A DNA stretch of 64,000 nucleotides from Butyrivibrio sp. (GTDB lineage Bacteria; Bacillota_A; Clostridia; Lachnospirales; Lachnospiraceae). Under the pieces are notes generated by a model. It made no database searches. It worked only from the letters and a program-made list of their open reading frames with translations, and was not told the origin of the DNA. The position numbers and the translations under genes are program-made. Location of the stretch: positions 1-64,000 of the forward strand of contig JAGOGF010000004.1 in the NCBI GenBank assembly GCA_017996845.1, written 5' to 3'. This document shows, piece by piece, positions 55,856-64,000 of the stretch; position 1 is the stretch's first letter; each line of letters opens with the position of its first letter.

Positions 55856-56752
55856 TCATACCTTTGGGACTCTGATCACCAGTCCCTTATTCTCATTTAT
55901 GATCTCTACATGACGATGATAACCCCCATATTCTCCATCTCTCGTCCATGCAATTGCTTCACCGGAATCTATTGTCAAATGCGCGGTCTTAAAGCAATAC
56001 ATATAATTCGTATTGATATCACGATCCACGAGTGCAGCCATAATATTGCTTAACTCAATCATATTATGCGGTAATTTGATCAGCGTTACCTCAAAGACCC
56101 CATCGTCCAATTCCACATACTTACCGGTAATTCTCTTAAATCCTCCTACCGAAATGGAATTGGTAACCATACCAAAAATAAAATCATCTTCAATTACTGT
56201 ATTATCATAAACTACTTTCATATGATAAGAACGAATCTCTGAAAGCTTTTTCATTCCTTCCATGACATATGCCATATGCCCGAGAACATTTTTCAGATCC
56301 TGCCTTGTCTGATAGGAAACATCTGTAAAAACACCAAACGCCGCAATGTAGACAAAACTCTCCCCATTCAATGTCCCGACATCGCAGGCATAATCTCTGC
56401 CCTCTGTAACAACCTCTGCGGCTACTTTCATAGATGCCGGAATTCCAAGACTCAGTGCAAAATCATTTGTAGAGCCTGCTGGAACATACCCAATCGGAAT
56501 ATGCTGATTAGAGCGCATCATACCATTGACAACCTCATCCAGCGTACCATCTCCACCGCTGCATGTGATCATCTGATATTTTTCATCCCGCTCCATAACA
56601 ACATTTGCCGCATCTCCGGTTCCCTGTGTGGGATATGCAGTTACTTCATACCCCGCCTTTGTAAAGATATCTATAAGATCCAACAGGTTACTTCGAATCC
56701 GCTCTTTTCCAGCTTTGGGATTGTAGATAAAAAGCATTTTTTTCCTGCTCAT
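55856..56752 (-). CDS. Diacylglycerol/lipid kinase family protein (DagK/YegS type)
   Basis: A 298-aa cytosolic kinase. FIYNPKAGKERI opens the NAD-kinase-like fold, GGDGTLDEVVNGMM is the nucleotide-binding motif, and GYVPAGSTNDFALSLG follows. Gram-positive DgkB phosphorylates diacylglycerol released by lipoteichoic acid synthesis, returning it to phospholipid synthesis; related proteins phosphorylate other lipids. I start at MSRKKMLF (GGAAG/GGGG upstream), not at the longer frame, which would run into the crh terminator. It lies downstream of crh but behind a terminator. Confidence 0.88.
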   Translation of the reverse strand: MSRKKMLFIYNPKAGKERIRSNLLDLIDIFTKAGYEVTAYPTQGTGDAANVVMERDEKYQMITCSGGDGTLDEVVNGMMRSNQHIPIGYVPAGSTNDFALSLGIPASMKVAAEVVTEGRDYACDVGTLNGESFVYIAAFGVFTDVSYQTRQDLKNVLGHMAYVMEGMKKLSEIRSYHMKVVYDNTVIEDDFIFGMVTNSISVGGFKRITGKYVELDDGVFEVTLIKLPHNMIELSNIMAALVDRDINTNYMYCFKTAHLTIDSGEAIAWTRDGEYGGYHRHVEIINENKGLVIRVPKV

Positions 56753-56782
56753 TTCAGCCCCGCTTCCGCACCATACACTTAA

Positions 56783-56817
56783 AGAGCGGTCCACATCTTA
56801 CGATGCAGGCCGCTCTT
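56783..56817 (-). terminator. Terminator after the crh-like gene
   Basis: AGAGCGG and CCGCTCT close an imperfect stem (inner pairs CATC/GATG) with a TTTAAG tail on the minus strand, 13 bases past the crh-like stop codon. Confidence 0.7.
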
Positions 56818-56829
56818 CATTCAGTTTCG

Positions 56830-57090
56830 TCAGTGCTTTACACCCTGCAGATAACTTTCCATGTCTGCTACTACCGCTTCTTCATCTTTTCCGTCAGCAA
56901 TCACATCAATTTTTTCTCCGCTGTTCAGATTCAATGTCATCATTCCCATAATACTTTTGGCATTTACTTTCTTGGACTGTGCCTCAATATGGACGGTACT
57001 GTCATACTTGCTGGCAAGCTGTACCAGTTCTGCCACTGGACGTGCTTCCAAACCATGCGCCAGTTTGATTTCAATAGACTTCTTAATCAT
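56830..57090 (-). CDS. crh: Crh-like HPr-family regulator with Glu15 and Ser46
   Basis: An 86-aa HPr-fold protein. The PTS phosphorylation site, normally His15 in GLHARP or GIHARP, is Glu15 (GLEARPV), so it cannot carry phosphate in sugar transport. The regulatory site Ser46 in NAKSIMGMM is intact, the target of HPr kinase, whose gene lies in this cluster. This matches B. subtilis Crh (Gln15, Ser46), which is also encoded right after whiA and acts as a CcpA co-repressor in catabolite control. Ribosome site AAAGGAGG; 28 bp after whiA. Confidence 0.9.
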   Translation of the reverse strand: MIKKSIEIKLAHGLEARPVAELVQLASKYDSTVHIEAQSKKVNAKSIMGMMTLNLNSGEKIDVIADGKDEEAVVADMESYLQGVKH

Positions 57091-57118
57091 AATTCCTCCT
57101 TTACTGCAAAGAGCTCCT

Positions 57119-58063
57119 CTATGACCGAATCCTGTCTGCCAACTCGCTCAGTTTTCTCAGGCGATGATTCACGCCTGATTTACCAACCGGTGGATTCAGA
57201 AATTGTCCCAGTTCCTGTAATGTACTCTCAGGATACTGTAACCTGACTTCGGCCATCTGTCTCAGGTTATCCTGTAAATTGTTAAATCCGTAATGCTTCT
57301 GGATATATATAATATCTTCCGTCTGTTTGGTTGCCGCATTCACCGTCTTGGTAATATTAGCTGCTTCACAGTTAACCCGACGATTCACGGAATTCCGCAT
57401 TTCCTTATAAATTCGCAGATTTTCAAAATTCATAAGACTCACATGTGCTTCCATGACATTCAGAAGATCGACAATTTCAGAACCTTCTTTCAGATACACC
57501 ACGTAATACTTTTTTCTCCGTACCATTTTAGCTTCAATATCAAAACTCATCAGGAGACTTTGTATATCCTGTGCATACTTCTGACAGCTGCATACATATT
57601 CCAGATGATATGCCTTTTTGGGATCACTCATAGAACCAATACAGAGAAAAGCATCCCTTAAAAAAGCTCTTTTACAACATGAATTTCTGACAATCAGTGG
57701 ATTCACACCGGCATCAAATGGTCTCAGATTTCCTTCTTCATCCAATATTCTAAGCGCCATCAGAACATTTCGGATTTCACCCTGGTTATCAAGAAAAGGT
57801 TTATATATCCGTCCATTCACGTGTATCTCTGGAATTCCCGCCAAAATATCAGTATCTATATTAAATGCTTTTTTCAATATTGTAAAGCATTTTCTGACCA
57901 CAGGCTCGTTCTCAGTCTGCAGATACACAATCTTTTTGCCACTTTCCGACACTGAAATACTTCCGCAGACAGTTATGATAGCAGCAAGTTCTGCAAGCTG
58001 ACAATGCCTCGCATTTCCTATGTGTCTGAGCAGTTCCTCTTTCACTTCACTTGAAAAAGACAT
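57119..58063 (-). CDS. whiA: WhiA, conserved DNA-binding protein
   Basis: A 314-aa protein: two LAGLIDADG-like (inactive homing endonuclease) halves from residue 1 to about 220, and a C-terminal helix-turn-helix (LQELGQFLNPPVGKSGVNHRLRKLSELADRI). WhiA controls sporulation genes in Streptomyces and affects cell division and chromosome segregation in Bacillus. The FQF start MSFSSEVKEELLRH is the family's usual N-terminus; the ribosome site AAGG is weak and lies next to the end of rapZ, only 12 bp away, which suggests coupling. Confidence 0.96.
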   Translation of the reverse strand: MSFSSEVKEELLRHIGNARHCQLAELAAIITVCGSISVSESGKKIVYLQTENEPVVRKCFTILKKAFNIDTDILAGIPEIHVNGRIYKPFLDNQGEIRNVLMALRILDEEGNLRPFDAGVNPLIVRNSCCKRAFLRDAFLCIGSMSDPKKAYHLEYVCSCQKYAQDIQSLLMSFDIEAKMVRRKKYYVVYLKEGSEIVDLLNVMEAHVSLMNFENLRIYKEMRNSVNRRVNCEAANITKTVNAATKQTEDIIYIQKHYGFNNLQDNLRQMAEVRLQYPESTLQELGQFLNPPVGKSGVNHRLRKLSELADRIRS

Positions 58064-58075
58064 ATGGTATCAACC

Positions 58076-58939
58076 TTATTTTACATGTTTCACATCTCGA
58101 TGTGAAATTTTCAGTCCATAGTTACCCTGATCTTTCATTCGTTTATACAGCTCATTTGCAATTGTTACACTGCGGTGCTGACCGCCGGTACAGCCAATGG
58201 CTACCACAAGCTGGTATTTTCCTTCTTTCACATATCCTGGAATCAGGAATTGCAGCATATCGACCAGCTTATCCAAAAACTGCCCACATTCAGGAAAGCT
58301 CATGACATACTTTTGTACTCCATTGTCATTTCCCGTCTGTGTTTTCAATTCATCTACATAATATGGATTTGGCAAAAACCTGACATCAAATACAAGATCC
58401 GCATCTGATGGGATTCCATATTTGAATCCAAAGGAAAGAATTGTTACCATAAGGCTGTTATATTCTTCATTTGAAACAAAGATCCGATCCAGTTCTTCTC
58501 TGAGTTCTCTTGTCAGAAGCTGTGAAGTATCGATTACATAATCTGCTTTTTTCTTTACTACTTCCAATATTTCACGTTCTCTTCCGATCCCGTCTTCCAC
58601 GCGGTCCCCCTGTGAAAGAGGATGGAGCCTGCGGCTTTCCTTATATCTTTTTATCAAAACCCGGTCATTTGCATCCATAAAAAGTATTTCACATGGAAAT
58701 CCTTTTTCACGCAGCGTATCAATGATTGCAGGCATCTCTTCAAAACGCTGCCCGTTTCTGACATCCAGTCCCAACGCAACCTTTGTAATCTCGCTATCCG
58801 GAAGTGCAATCAGCTCTACAAACTTCTGGATCAGAGACATCGGAAGATTATCAACGCAGTAAAATCCGGCATCTTCCAGCATATGAATTGCCGTTGATTT
58901 GCCGCCTCCGCTCATTCCTGTCACAATTACAAATCTCAT
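58076..58939 (-). CDS. rapZ: RapZ/YvcJ nucleotide-binding adaptor protein
   Basis: A 287-aa P-loop protein: Walker A GMSGGGKST (8-16), SNEEYNSLMVTILSFGFKYG and the C-terminal GCTGGQHRSV, the family's most conserved motif. In E. coli RapZ senses glucosamine-6-phosphate and targets a regulatory RNA for decay; in Bacillus YvcJ hydrolyses GTP and is linked to competence. AGGTG stands upstream of the ATG. It lies between murB and whiA as in many Firmicutes, here without yvcK. Confidence 0.96.
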   Translation of the reverse strand: MRFVIVTGMSGGGKSTAIHMLEDAGFYCVDNLPMSLIQKFVELIALPDSEITKVALGLDVRNGQRFEEMPAIIDTLREKGFPCEILFMDANDRVLIKRYKESRRLHPLSQGDRVEDGIGREREILEVVKKKADYVIDTSQLLTRELREELDRIFVSNEEYNSLMVTILSFGFKYGIPSDADLVFDVRFLPNPYYVDELKTQTGNDNGVQKYVMSFPECGQFLDKLVDMLQFLIPGYVKEGKYQLVVAIGCTGGQHRSVTIANELYKRMKDQGNYGLKISHRDVKHVK

Positions 58940-58976
58940 ATGAACACCTGCGCCTCTGTTTATTCTCTATCAAATG

Positions 58977-59912
58977 TCAATCTATTTTAAAATCACCCAA
59001 CATGATCACTTCCGGTTCAAGATGTACACCAGAAGCACACTGCACTTTATCCTGCACCTGGCTGATCAGCATATATACATCCCGGGCTGTTGCATGATTT
59101 CGATTAATCACAAATCCGCAGTGTTTCTCGGAAATCTGCGCGCCCCCGACTGTAAAACCTCTAAGGCCTGCATCCATGATCAGTTTCCCGGCAAAAAATC
59201 CTTTCGGACGTTTAAAGGTTGACCCGGCACTCGGATACTCCAATGGCTGCTTATCTGCTCTTCGTGCTGCAAGTTCTGCCATTGCAGCACGAATTTCTTC
59301 TGGTTCTCCTTCTGTAAGTGCAAGTGATACGGATAGCACAACTTTATCCGTATCACGCACTATGCTGCTGCGATAACCGAACTGCATCTGCTCATTTGTA
59401 AGTGTTTTGACTGTTCCATCTGTAGACAGAACTTCCACTGACTGAACCACATTGGCCATTTCAGAGCCATACGCTCCGGCATTCATGACCATTCCTCCGC
59501 CAATTGTTCCCGGAATACCAGCTGCAAATTCAAACCCGGTCAGTGCATGTTCCCCAGCCACCTGGGCAATTGCAGAATTCAATGCTCCCGCTTCTACAAT
59601 AACTGTCCTTCCATCTACAATAATCTGATCCAGGCCACCTGCCGTACAAAGGATACAGCCTCTGTAGCCCTGGTCTGAAACAAGCAGATTGCTACCGTTT
59701 CCAACAATATAATAATCTTCTTTTTCCTGATGGAGCAGTTTTACCAACTGTTTCAGCTGTGAAGTTTGTGTAATCCGCACAAAACAGTCAGCAGGCCCAC
59801 CAACTCGAAACATGGTATGCCTGCTCATAAGTTCATTCTCCAAAATATGTTCTTCTGGAATTATTTTTTTAATTTCGTTTATTAATTCTGAATTCAAATC
59901 ACAATCATCCAA
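58977..59912 (-). CDS. murB: UDP-N-acetylenolpyruvoylglucosamine reductase MurB
   Basis: A 311-aa flavoenzyme (type II MurB) reducing UDP-GlcNAc-enolpyruvate to UDP-MurNAc in peptidoglycan synthesis. FRVGGPAD and GNGSNLLVSD bind FAD; GIPGTIGGGMVMNAGAYG, GYRSS and SAGSTFKRP (catalytic Ser) and LEPEV complete the enzyme. No ATG fits: an in-frame stop codon lies just upstream, and the only starts giving a full domain are TTG at 59912 or TTG at 59897, neither with a good ribosome site. It starts about 12 bp after the glucokinase gene, so translational coupling may replace it. Confidence 0.92.
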   Translation of the reverse strand: MDDCDLNSELINEIKKIIPEEHILENELMSRHTMFRVGGPADCFVRITQTSQLKQLVKLLHQEKEDYYIVGNGSNLLVSDQGYRGCILCTAGGLDQIIVDGRTVIVEAGALNSAIAQVAGEHALTGFEFAAGIPGTIGGGMVMNAGAYGSEMANVVQSVEVLSTDGTVKTLTNEQMQFGYRSSIVRDTDKVVLSVSLALTEGEPEEIRAAMAELAARRADKQPLEYPSAGSTFKRPKGFFAGKLIMDAGLRGFTVGGAQISEKHCGFVINRNHATARDVYMLISQVQDKVQCASGVHLEPEVIMLGDFKID

Positions 59913-59924
59913 TTTCTATCACAA

Positions 59925-60863
59925 TTATTCAATCACCATCTTGGCAGCGCCATAGATGCCGGCATCATTTCCAAGTTTCGCCAGTGCAAACTTTGTACCG
60001 CGGCAACCTGAAAAAACATATTTTTCAAAAGAAGGTTTTAAAAGGTCAAAGAGCATCTCCCCGCATTTCGAAACTCCACCGCCAAGCACAATAATTTCAG
60101 GATTAATCACACTTGCCACAACCGCAAGTCCTTTACCAAGATAATCACCATATTGCTTTGTAATTTCAATCGCGACACTGTCTCCTGCTTTTGCAGCATC
60201 AAAAATATCCTTGCTCGTGTATTCTTTCCCATGCAGCGTGCTATCCTTGTCTGTTGCTGCAAGAACTCTTCCTGCAATTCTGACCACACCGGTTGCACTC
60301 GCATACTGTTCAAAACAGCCGTGATTCCCGCATCCGCATTCATCCGGTTCTTCATCCTGCAAATGAATATGCCCAATCTCTCCACCGGATCCTGTGGCTC
60401 CGCTCAAAATTTTTCCATCGTTTATGATTCCACCGCCTACACCTGTTCCAAGGGTAACCAGGAGCATATTATCATATCCTTTTCCGCCGCCCTTCCATGC
60501 TTCTCCAAGTGCCGCGACATTAGCGTCATTTCCCGCTTTAACAGGAAGCTTAACCAGATCGTGCAGTTCTTCTTTCAGATTAAACCTGGTCCAGCCAAGG
60601 TTTACTGCCTGATGCACAACCCCTTCCCCGTCAACTGCTCCAGGTGCACCAATTCCCACACCTGCTATTTCATCATCAGAAAGTCCCGCTTCTGTAATCT
60701 TTCCCCGAATGGATTTTGCAATGTCAGACAGAATCATACTGCCTTTATTTTCAGTCCTGGTTGGAATCTCCCATACCTGTTCCACTTCACCCGACATGTT
60801 AAACAGTCCCATCTTTACGGTTGTTCCACCAATATCAACACCAAATGCATACTTTTTCATCAT
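59925..60863 (-). CDS. glcK: ROK-family glucokinase
   Basis: A 312-aa sugar kinase phosphorylating glucose with ATP. The phosphate motif is GVDIGGTTVKMGLF; the ROK zinc site is CGCGNHGCFEQYAS with the preceding His in GEIGHIHL; GAPGAVDGEGVV follows the usual pattern. No N-terminal helix-turn-helix is present, so it is an enzyme, not a repressor. Two ATGs stand in tandem: the first overlaps the hprK stop codon by one base, while the second (60860) has better spacing to GAAGGA. It links glucose entry with the HPr kinase encoded just before it. Confidence 0.93.
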   Translation of the reverse strand: MMKKYAFGVDIGGTTVKMGLFNMSGEVEQVWEIPTRTENKGSMILSDIAKSIRGKITEAGLSDDEIAGVGIGAPGAVDGEGVVHQAVNLGWTRFNLKEELHDLVKLPVKAGNDANVAALGEAWKGGGKGYDNMLLVTLGTGVGGGIINDGKILSGATGSGGEIGHIHLQDEEPDECGCGNHGCFEQYASATGVVRIAGRVLAATDKDSTLHGKEYTSKDIFDAAKAGDSVAIEITKQYGDYLGKGLAVVASVINPEIIVLGGGVSKCGEMLFDLLKPSFEKYVFSGCRGTKFALAKLGNDAGIYGAAKMVIE

Positions 60864-61810
60864 TATCCTTCGTCCTCGTCTTCATCTCTTTTATGCTGCA
60901 GTGAATTCTGTACACGATTATATAATTCCTGGGCTGCATTATAACCCATCTTTTTCTGTCTATGGTTGACAGCTGCAGACTCGCAGATAACTGCCAGATT
61001 TCTGCCCGGACGAATCGGAATACGGTGACATACCACTTTGTTACCCAGATATTCGGTGTATTCCTCTTCCAGACCAAGACGGTCATATTCTTTATCCTTA
61101 TCCCATTCTTCCAGTTTAATGACAAGATCAATATTTTTGGTATCTCTTACACTTGATACACCAAACAGTGTTTTGACATCAATAATGCCAATACCTCTTA
61201 GTTCAATAAAATGCTTTGTAATATCAGGGGCTGAGCCGATGAGTGTCTCATCACTGACTTTACGCAGTTCTACAACATCATCTGATACAAGGCGATGTCC
61301 TCTTTTGATCAGTTCCAGTGCTGCCTCCGATTTACCGATTCCACTTTCTCCTGTAATCAGTACACCTTCTCCGTATACATCCACTAGAACCCCATGAATC
61401 GAAATACAGGGTGCAAGTTTTACATTCAGCCAGCGAATAATTTCTGCCATCATAGCAGAAGTGGACTTTCTGGTCATAAGGACAGGAACTTTTTCTTCCT
61501 GTGCGATTTTCAGAAAGACCGGATCCGGTACCAGTTCTCTGCAAAAAACAATTGCCGGAATATCGAATGACAGAAATTCTTTATAAACATCCTTTTTACG
61601 GTCTTCCGGAAGCCCTTCCATATAAGTATATTCAACAAATCCGATGATTTGTAAACGTGTTGCCTCAAAATGTTCAAAGTACCCTGCAAGCTGCAGTGCC
61701 GGTCTGTTTATATCCGGCTGTGTGATCCTGATCTTACTGATATCAAGATCCGGTGTCAGATTGTCCAGTTTCATCCGCTCAATAATAGCTTTTAAACTAA
61801 CACTTGCCAT
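60863..61810 (-). CDS. hprK: HPr kinase/phosphorylase
   Basis: A 315-aa bifunctional enzyme that phosphorylates HPr and Crh on Ser46 when fructose-1,6-bisphosphate is high and removes it when phosphate is high. The N-terminal domain spans residues 1-130; Walker A is GESGIGKSEAALEL, followed by LVSDDVVEL and the C-terminal signature ELRGIGIIDV. An acidic tail (RDEDEDEG) ends the protein. GGGAGG lies upstream of the ATG. The target protein Crh is encoded in the same cluster, four genes downstream. Confidence 0.96.
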   Translation of the reverse strand: MASVSLKAIIERMKLDNLTPDLDISKIRITQPDINRPALQLAGYFEHFEATRLQIIGFVEYTYMEGLPEDRKKDVYKEFLSFDIPAIVFCRELVPDPVFLKIAQEEKVPVLMTRKSTSAMMAEIIRWLNVKLAPCISIHGVLVDVYGEGVLITGESGIGKSEAALELIKRGHRLVSDDVVELRKVSDETLIGSAPDITKHFIELRGIGIIDVKTLFGVSSVRDTKNIDLVIKLEEWDKDKEYDRLGLEEEYTEYLGNKVVCHRIPIRPGRNLAVICESAAVNHRQKKMGYNAAQELYNRVQNSLQHKRDEDEDEG

Positions 61811-61870
61811 ACCACGCCTCCCGATTTATAGGTAACCACTGTGCTGAAAATATTCCTCTCAGCCACGTTC

Positions 61871-61899
61871 ATATTAGCATAGATACTGCTGTGAATCAA
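61871..61899 (-). promoter_or_regulatory. Candidate promoter of the hprK cluster
   Basis: Minus-strand TTGATT (61894-61899) and TAATAT (61871-61876) with a 17-bp spacer; the -35 box overlaps the uvrC stop codon. The leader of about 55 bases contains a small hairpin (GCTGA/TCAGC). Confidence 0.45.
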
Positions 61900-63797
61900 T
61901 CAGATTCCGTTTCCGCATTCTCGTCCTGTGGATGAAAAAAGTCATAAATTTCATGTGCTGTCCGTTCCGGTATTTCAGGAACCTCCATCAGCGTTTCCAC
62001 TTCAGCTGTCCGCAGATCATTAATTGATTTGAAATGCCGCATCAAGGCTTTTCTTCTGGCCGGTCCGATTCCCGGAATATCATCCAGAGAAGATTTCACC
62101 TGCGCTTTACTGCGCAGTGATCTGTGGTATTCAATTGCGAAACGGTGTGCTTCATCCTGAATTCTGGTAATTAATTTGAATCCTTCCGAATCCCGATTGA
62201 TCGGAAGCTCCACATTATTATAATACAGCCCTCTTGTTCTGTGATTATCATCCTTTACCATTCCGCATACCGGTATCCTGATTCCAAGCTCTTCCAATAC
62301 CTGAAGCGCAATGTTCACCTGCCCGCGTCCGCCATCCATCAGAATCAGATCCGGAAATTTTGTAAAACTCCCATATTGTGCATCGATATCACGTACTTCC
62401 AGATCATGACGTTCTTCCAGTCCATGGATCAGTCTTCTTGTCAGAACTTCTTTCATGCAGGCATAATCATCCGGCCCCGTAACGGATTTAATCTTAAATT
62501 TGCGATAATCGCTCTTTTTGGGTTTCCCCTTTTCGTATACAACCATAGAGCCTACATTTGCAAAGCCGCTGATATTGGAAATATCATAAGCTTCCATTCG
62601 GCTGAGTGCACGAATACCAAGGAGCGATCCGATCTCCTTTACCGCTCCGATCGTCCTTCCTTCTTCCCTTTTGAGCCGTTCTTTGTCTTTGCTCAGAATG
62701 AGTGCCGCATTCTCAGCTGCAAGTTCCATCAGTTTCTCTTTTTGTCCTCTTTCCGGAACTTTGATATAAACGCGGCTCCCTTTACGCTGTGTAAGCCACT
62801 TTTCTATTACATCCATATCTTCAATCTGTTCCGGAAGCATCAGCTCCCTTGGAATAAAAGGTGTTCCGGCATAAAACTGTTTCACAAAATTCAGAAGAAT
62901 CTCTCCCGTCGGATTATTTGAGACATGCGTCATGTAGAAATGCTCCCGTCCGATCAGTCTCCCATCCCGGATAAAAAAGATCTGAACAACCGCGTCACTG
63001 TCATCAGATGCCATTGCAACAATATCTTTATCTTCCATTGCGGAATCCGTCATCTTCTGCTTTTGCGCAACCATTTTCACGCTGTTTAAGAGATCTCTGT
63101 AATGTGCGGCTGATTCATAATCCATGGATTCTGATGCTGCCATCATTTTTTCGGACAGATCATCCATGATCAATCCGTAATTTCCATTTAGAAACTCCAG
63201 TGCCTTATCAATCCGCTCCTTGTATATTTGACCGCTGATACAGCCGGTACATGGTCCGCAACAGCGCTTCATGTGATAGTTGAGGCAGGGGCGCTCCAAT
63301 CCGATATCTCTGGGCAAAGTTCTATTACAGGTTCTGAGTCCGTACAGTTTGTTAATGAGATCAATTGTATTTTTGACTGCGGCAGAACTGGTAAAAGGTC
63401 CATAATATTTTGCACGATCCTTCTTCATAATTCTGGAAAAAAGGATCCGTGGGAATTCCTCTCCCACAGTTACCTTGATATAAGGATATGTCTTATCATC
63501 TTTGAGAAGCGTATTATACCTTGGTCGGTTTTCCTTGATCAGATTATTTTCAAGAACAAGCGCTTCCAGCTCTGAATCTGTGACAATATACTCAAAACGG
63601 GCAATCTGACCCACCATCTGATCAATCTGTGGTCCTCTTCCCACAATTTTTCTGAAATAGGATCTGACACGGTTATGCAGATTAATTGCTTTACCAACAT
63701 ACATGATCGTATCTTCCGCATCATGCATAATATAGACCCCCGGCTGATTGGGAAGTTTTTTTAATTCTGTCTGAACATCAAATTTATCCTGTTCCAT
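61896..63797 (-). CDS. uvrC: Excinuclease ABC subunit C
   Basis: A 633-aa nucleotide-excision-repair nuclease that cuts on both sides of DNA damage marked by UvrAB. Domain order: GIY-YIG nuclease (about 15-95, [18 protein letters not shown]), a four-cysteine region ([27 protein letters not shown]), UVR helix pair, RNase-H-like nuclease (about 380-540), and a C-terminal helix-hairpin-helix ([18 protein letters not shown]). Length is normal. The ATG has GAGGATAT upstream, and a strong terminator stands before it. Confidence 0.97.
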   Translation of the reverse strand: MEQDKFDVQTELKKLPNQPGVYIMHDAEDTIMYVGKAINLHNRVRSYFRKIVGRGPQIDQMVGQIARFEYIVTDSELEALVLENNLIKENRPRYNTLLKDDKTYPYIKVTVGEEFPRILFSRIMKKDRAKYYGPFTSSAAVKNTIDLINKLYGLRTCNRTLPRDIGLERPCLNYHMKRCCGPCTGCISGQIYKERIDKALEFLNGNYGLIMDDLSEKMMAASESMDYESAAHYRDLLNSVKMVAQKQKMTDSAMEDKDIVAMASDDSDAVVQIFFIRDGRLIGREHFYMTHVSNNPTGEILLNFVKQFYAGTPFIPRELMLPEQIEDMDVIEKWLTQRKGSRVYIKVPERGQKEKLMELAAENAALILSKDKERLKREEGRTIGAVKEIGSLLGIRALSRMEAYDISNISGFANVGSMVVYEKGKPKKSDYRKFKIKSVTGPDDYACMKEVLTRRLIHGLEERHDLEVRDIDAQYGSFTKFPDLILMDGGRGQVNIALQVLEELGIRIPVCGMVKDDNHRTRGLYYNNVELPINRDSEGFKLITRIQDEAHRFAIEYHRSLRSKAQVKSSLDDIPGIGPARRKALMRHFKSINDLRTAEVETLMEVPEIPERTAHEIYDFFHPQDENAETESD

Positions 63798-63812
63798 ATA
63801 TCCTCACAAAAG

Positions 63813-63841
63813 CGGCCGTACATATAAAATGTACGGCCGCT
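63813..63841 (-). terminator. Terminator upstream of uvrC
   Basis: GCGGCCGTACAT and ATGTACGGCCGC form a perfect 12-bp GC-rich stem with a five-base loop, followed on the minus strand by TTTTG. It ends the message of the gene entering from the right edge. Confidence 0.85.
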
Positions 63842-63901
63842 ATCCAACTTTTTCATTTGGTCCGGACAGGTAAACACATATCCGAACTGCTTCTGAAATA
63901 T

Positions 63902-64000
63902 TTACTTCTTTTCCTGGAAGTCATCCGGAATATGAGAAAAGCGGCCGTTTCCGCCTGAAATCAATTCCTCTGACCCGTTCCCCGATGCCTGATCCTGTTT
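63902..64000 (-). CDS. Partial gene, C-terminus of an unidentified protein
   Basis: The frame is open from the right edge to a TAA at 63902-63904, giving 32 residues: KQDQASGNGSEELISGGNGR then FSHIPDDFQEKK. The tail is polar and Gly/Ser-rich, probably unstructured, so it gives no family hint. It is followed, 61 bases on, by the GC-rich terminator before uvrC, which supports it being a real gene end. Confidence 0.45.
   Translation of the reverse strand, partial: KQDQASGNGSEELISGGNGRFSHIPDDFQEKK

Overview
The window looks like a chromosomal segment of an anaerobic, low-to-mid-GC Gram-positive bacterium of the class Clostridia, most likely a Lachnospiraceae gut commensal. The pointers are strong AGGAGG-type ribosome sites, a bacterial V-type ATPase operon, a WhiA/RapZ/HprK cluster with a Crh-like HPr, YesMN-type two-component control of a sugar ABC transporter, a domain-permuted GH3 glucosidase, and small conserved proteins of Lachnospiraceae type. 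The genus cannot be fixed from the sequence alone. I count 54 protein genes, two of them cut by the window edges. I see no rRNA, tRNA, CRISPR array, prophage or complete insertion sequence. The only trace of a mobile element is an orphan IS630-type helix-turn-helix gene.

Layout. Positions 1-6500 hold a partial gene, a small conserved protein, a hemolysin-III-type membrane protein, galE with a eukaryotic-type UDP-sugar pyrophosphorylase (UDP-glucose/UDP-galactose supply), a secreted GH25 lysozyme with about 14 wall-binding repeats, and a 2-hydroxyacid dehydrogenase. 6.8-14.0 kb is kdpABCD, high-affinity K+ uptake with its sensor kinase but no kdpE. 14.1-20.8 kb holds a chemoreceptor with a YkuI-like EAL protein, the IS630 orphan, a small conserved protein and a polar amino-acid ABC importer whose promoter carries two ARG-box-like sites. 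21.2-30.0 kb is a nine-gene V-ATPase operon; its K subunit keeps all sodium ligands known from Enterococcus hirae. 30.1-37.6 kb holds a DbpA-like helicase, aspS, a hybrid sensor kinase, a small membrane protein and phoU. 37.7-45.5 kb holds a permuted GH3 glucosidase, mgtE, a Nudix hydrolase, a serine hydrolase without the usual active-site lysine, and a Na+/phosphate symporter with a PhoU domain.

45.8-54.0 kb is a coherent sugar-uptake module: YtfQ/YtfR/YtfT/YjfF-like ABC transporter (galactofuranose type) with a YesM-type kinase and a YesN-type regulator upstream. A direct repeat just upstream of the ytfQ promoter is a plausible operator for this regulator. 54.0-56.8 kb holds an acetyltransferase, a cyclophilin and a lipid kinase. 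56.8-63.8 kb is uvrC-hprK-glucokinase-murB-rapZ-whiA-crh, joining carbon-catabolite signalling to cell-wall precursor synthesis. The HPr-like protein has Glu15 in place of the PTS histidine but keeps Ser46, the site used by HPr kinase, and that kinase is encoded in the same cluster.

Nothing here is an obviously new multi-gene system. The items most worth a second look are regulatory (ARG boxes, the ytfQ operator repeats, switch-like RNA structures between aspS and the helicase gene and before the phosphate symporter gene) and active-site substitutions (serine hydrolase, Crh).
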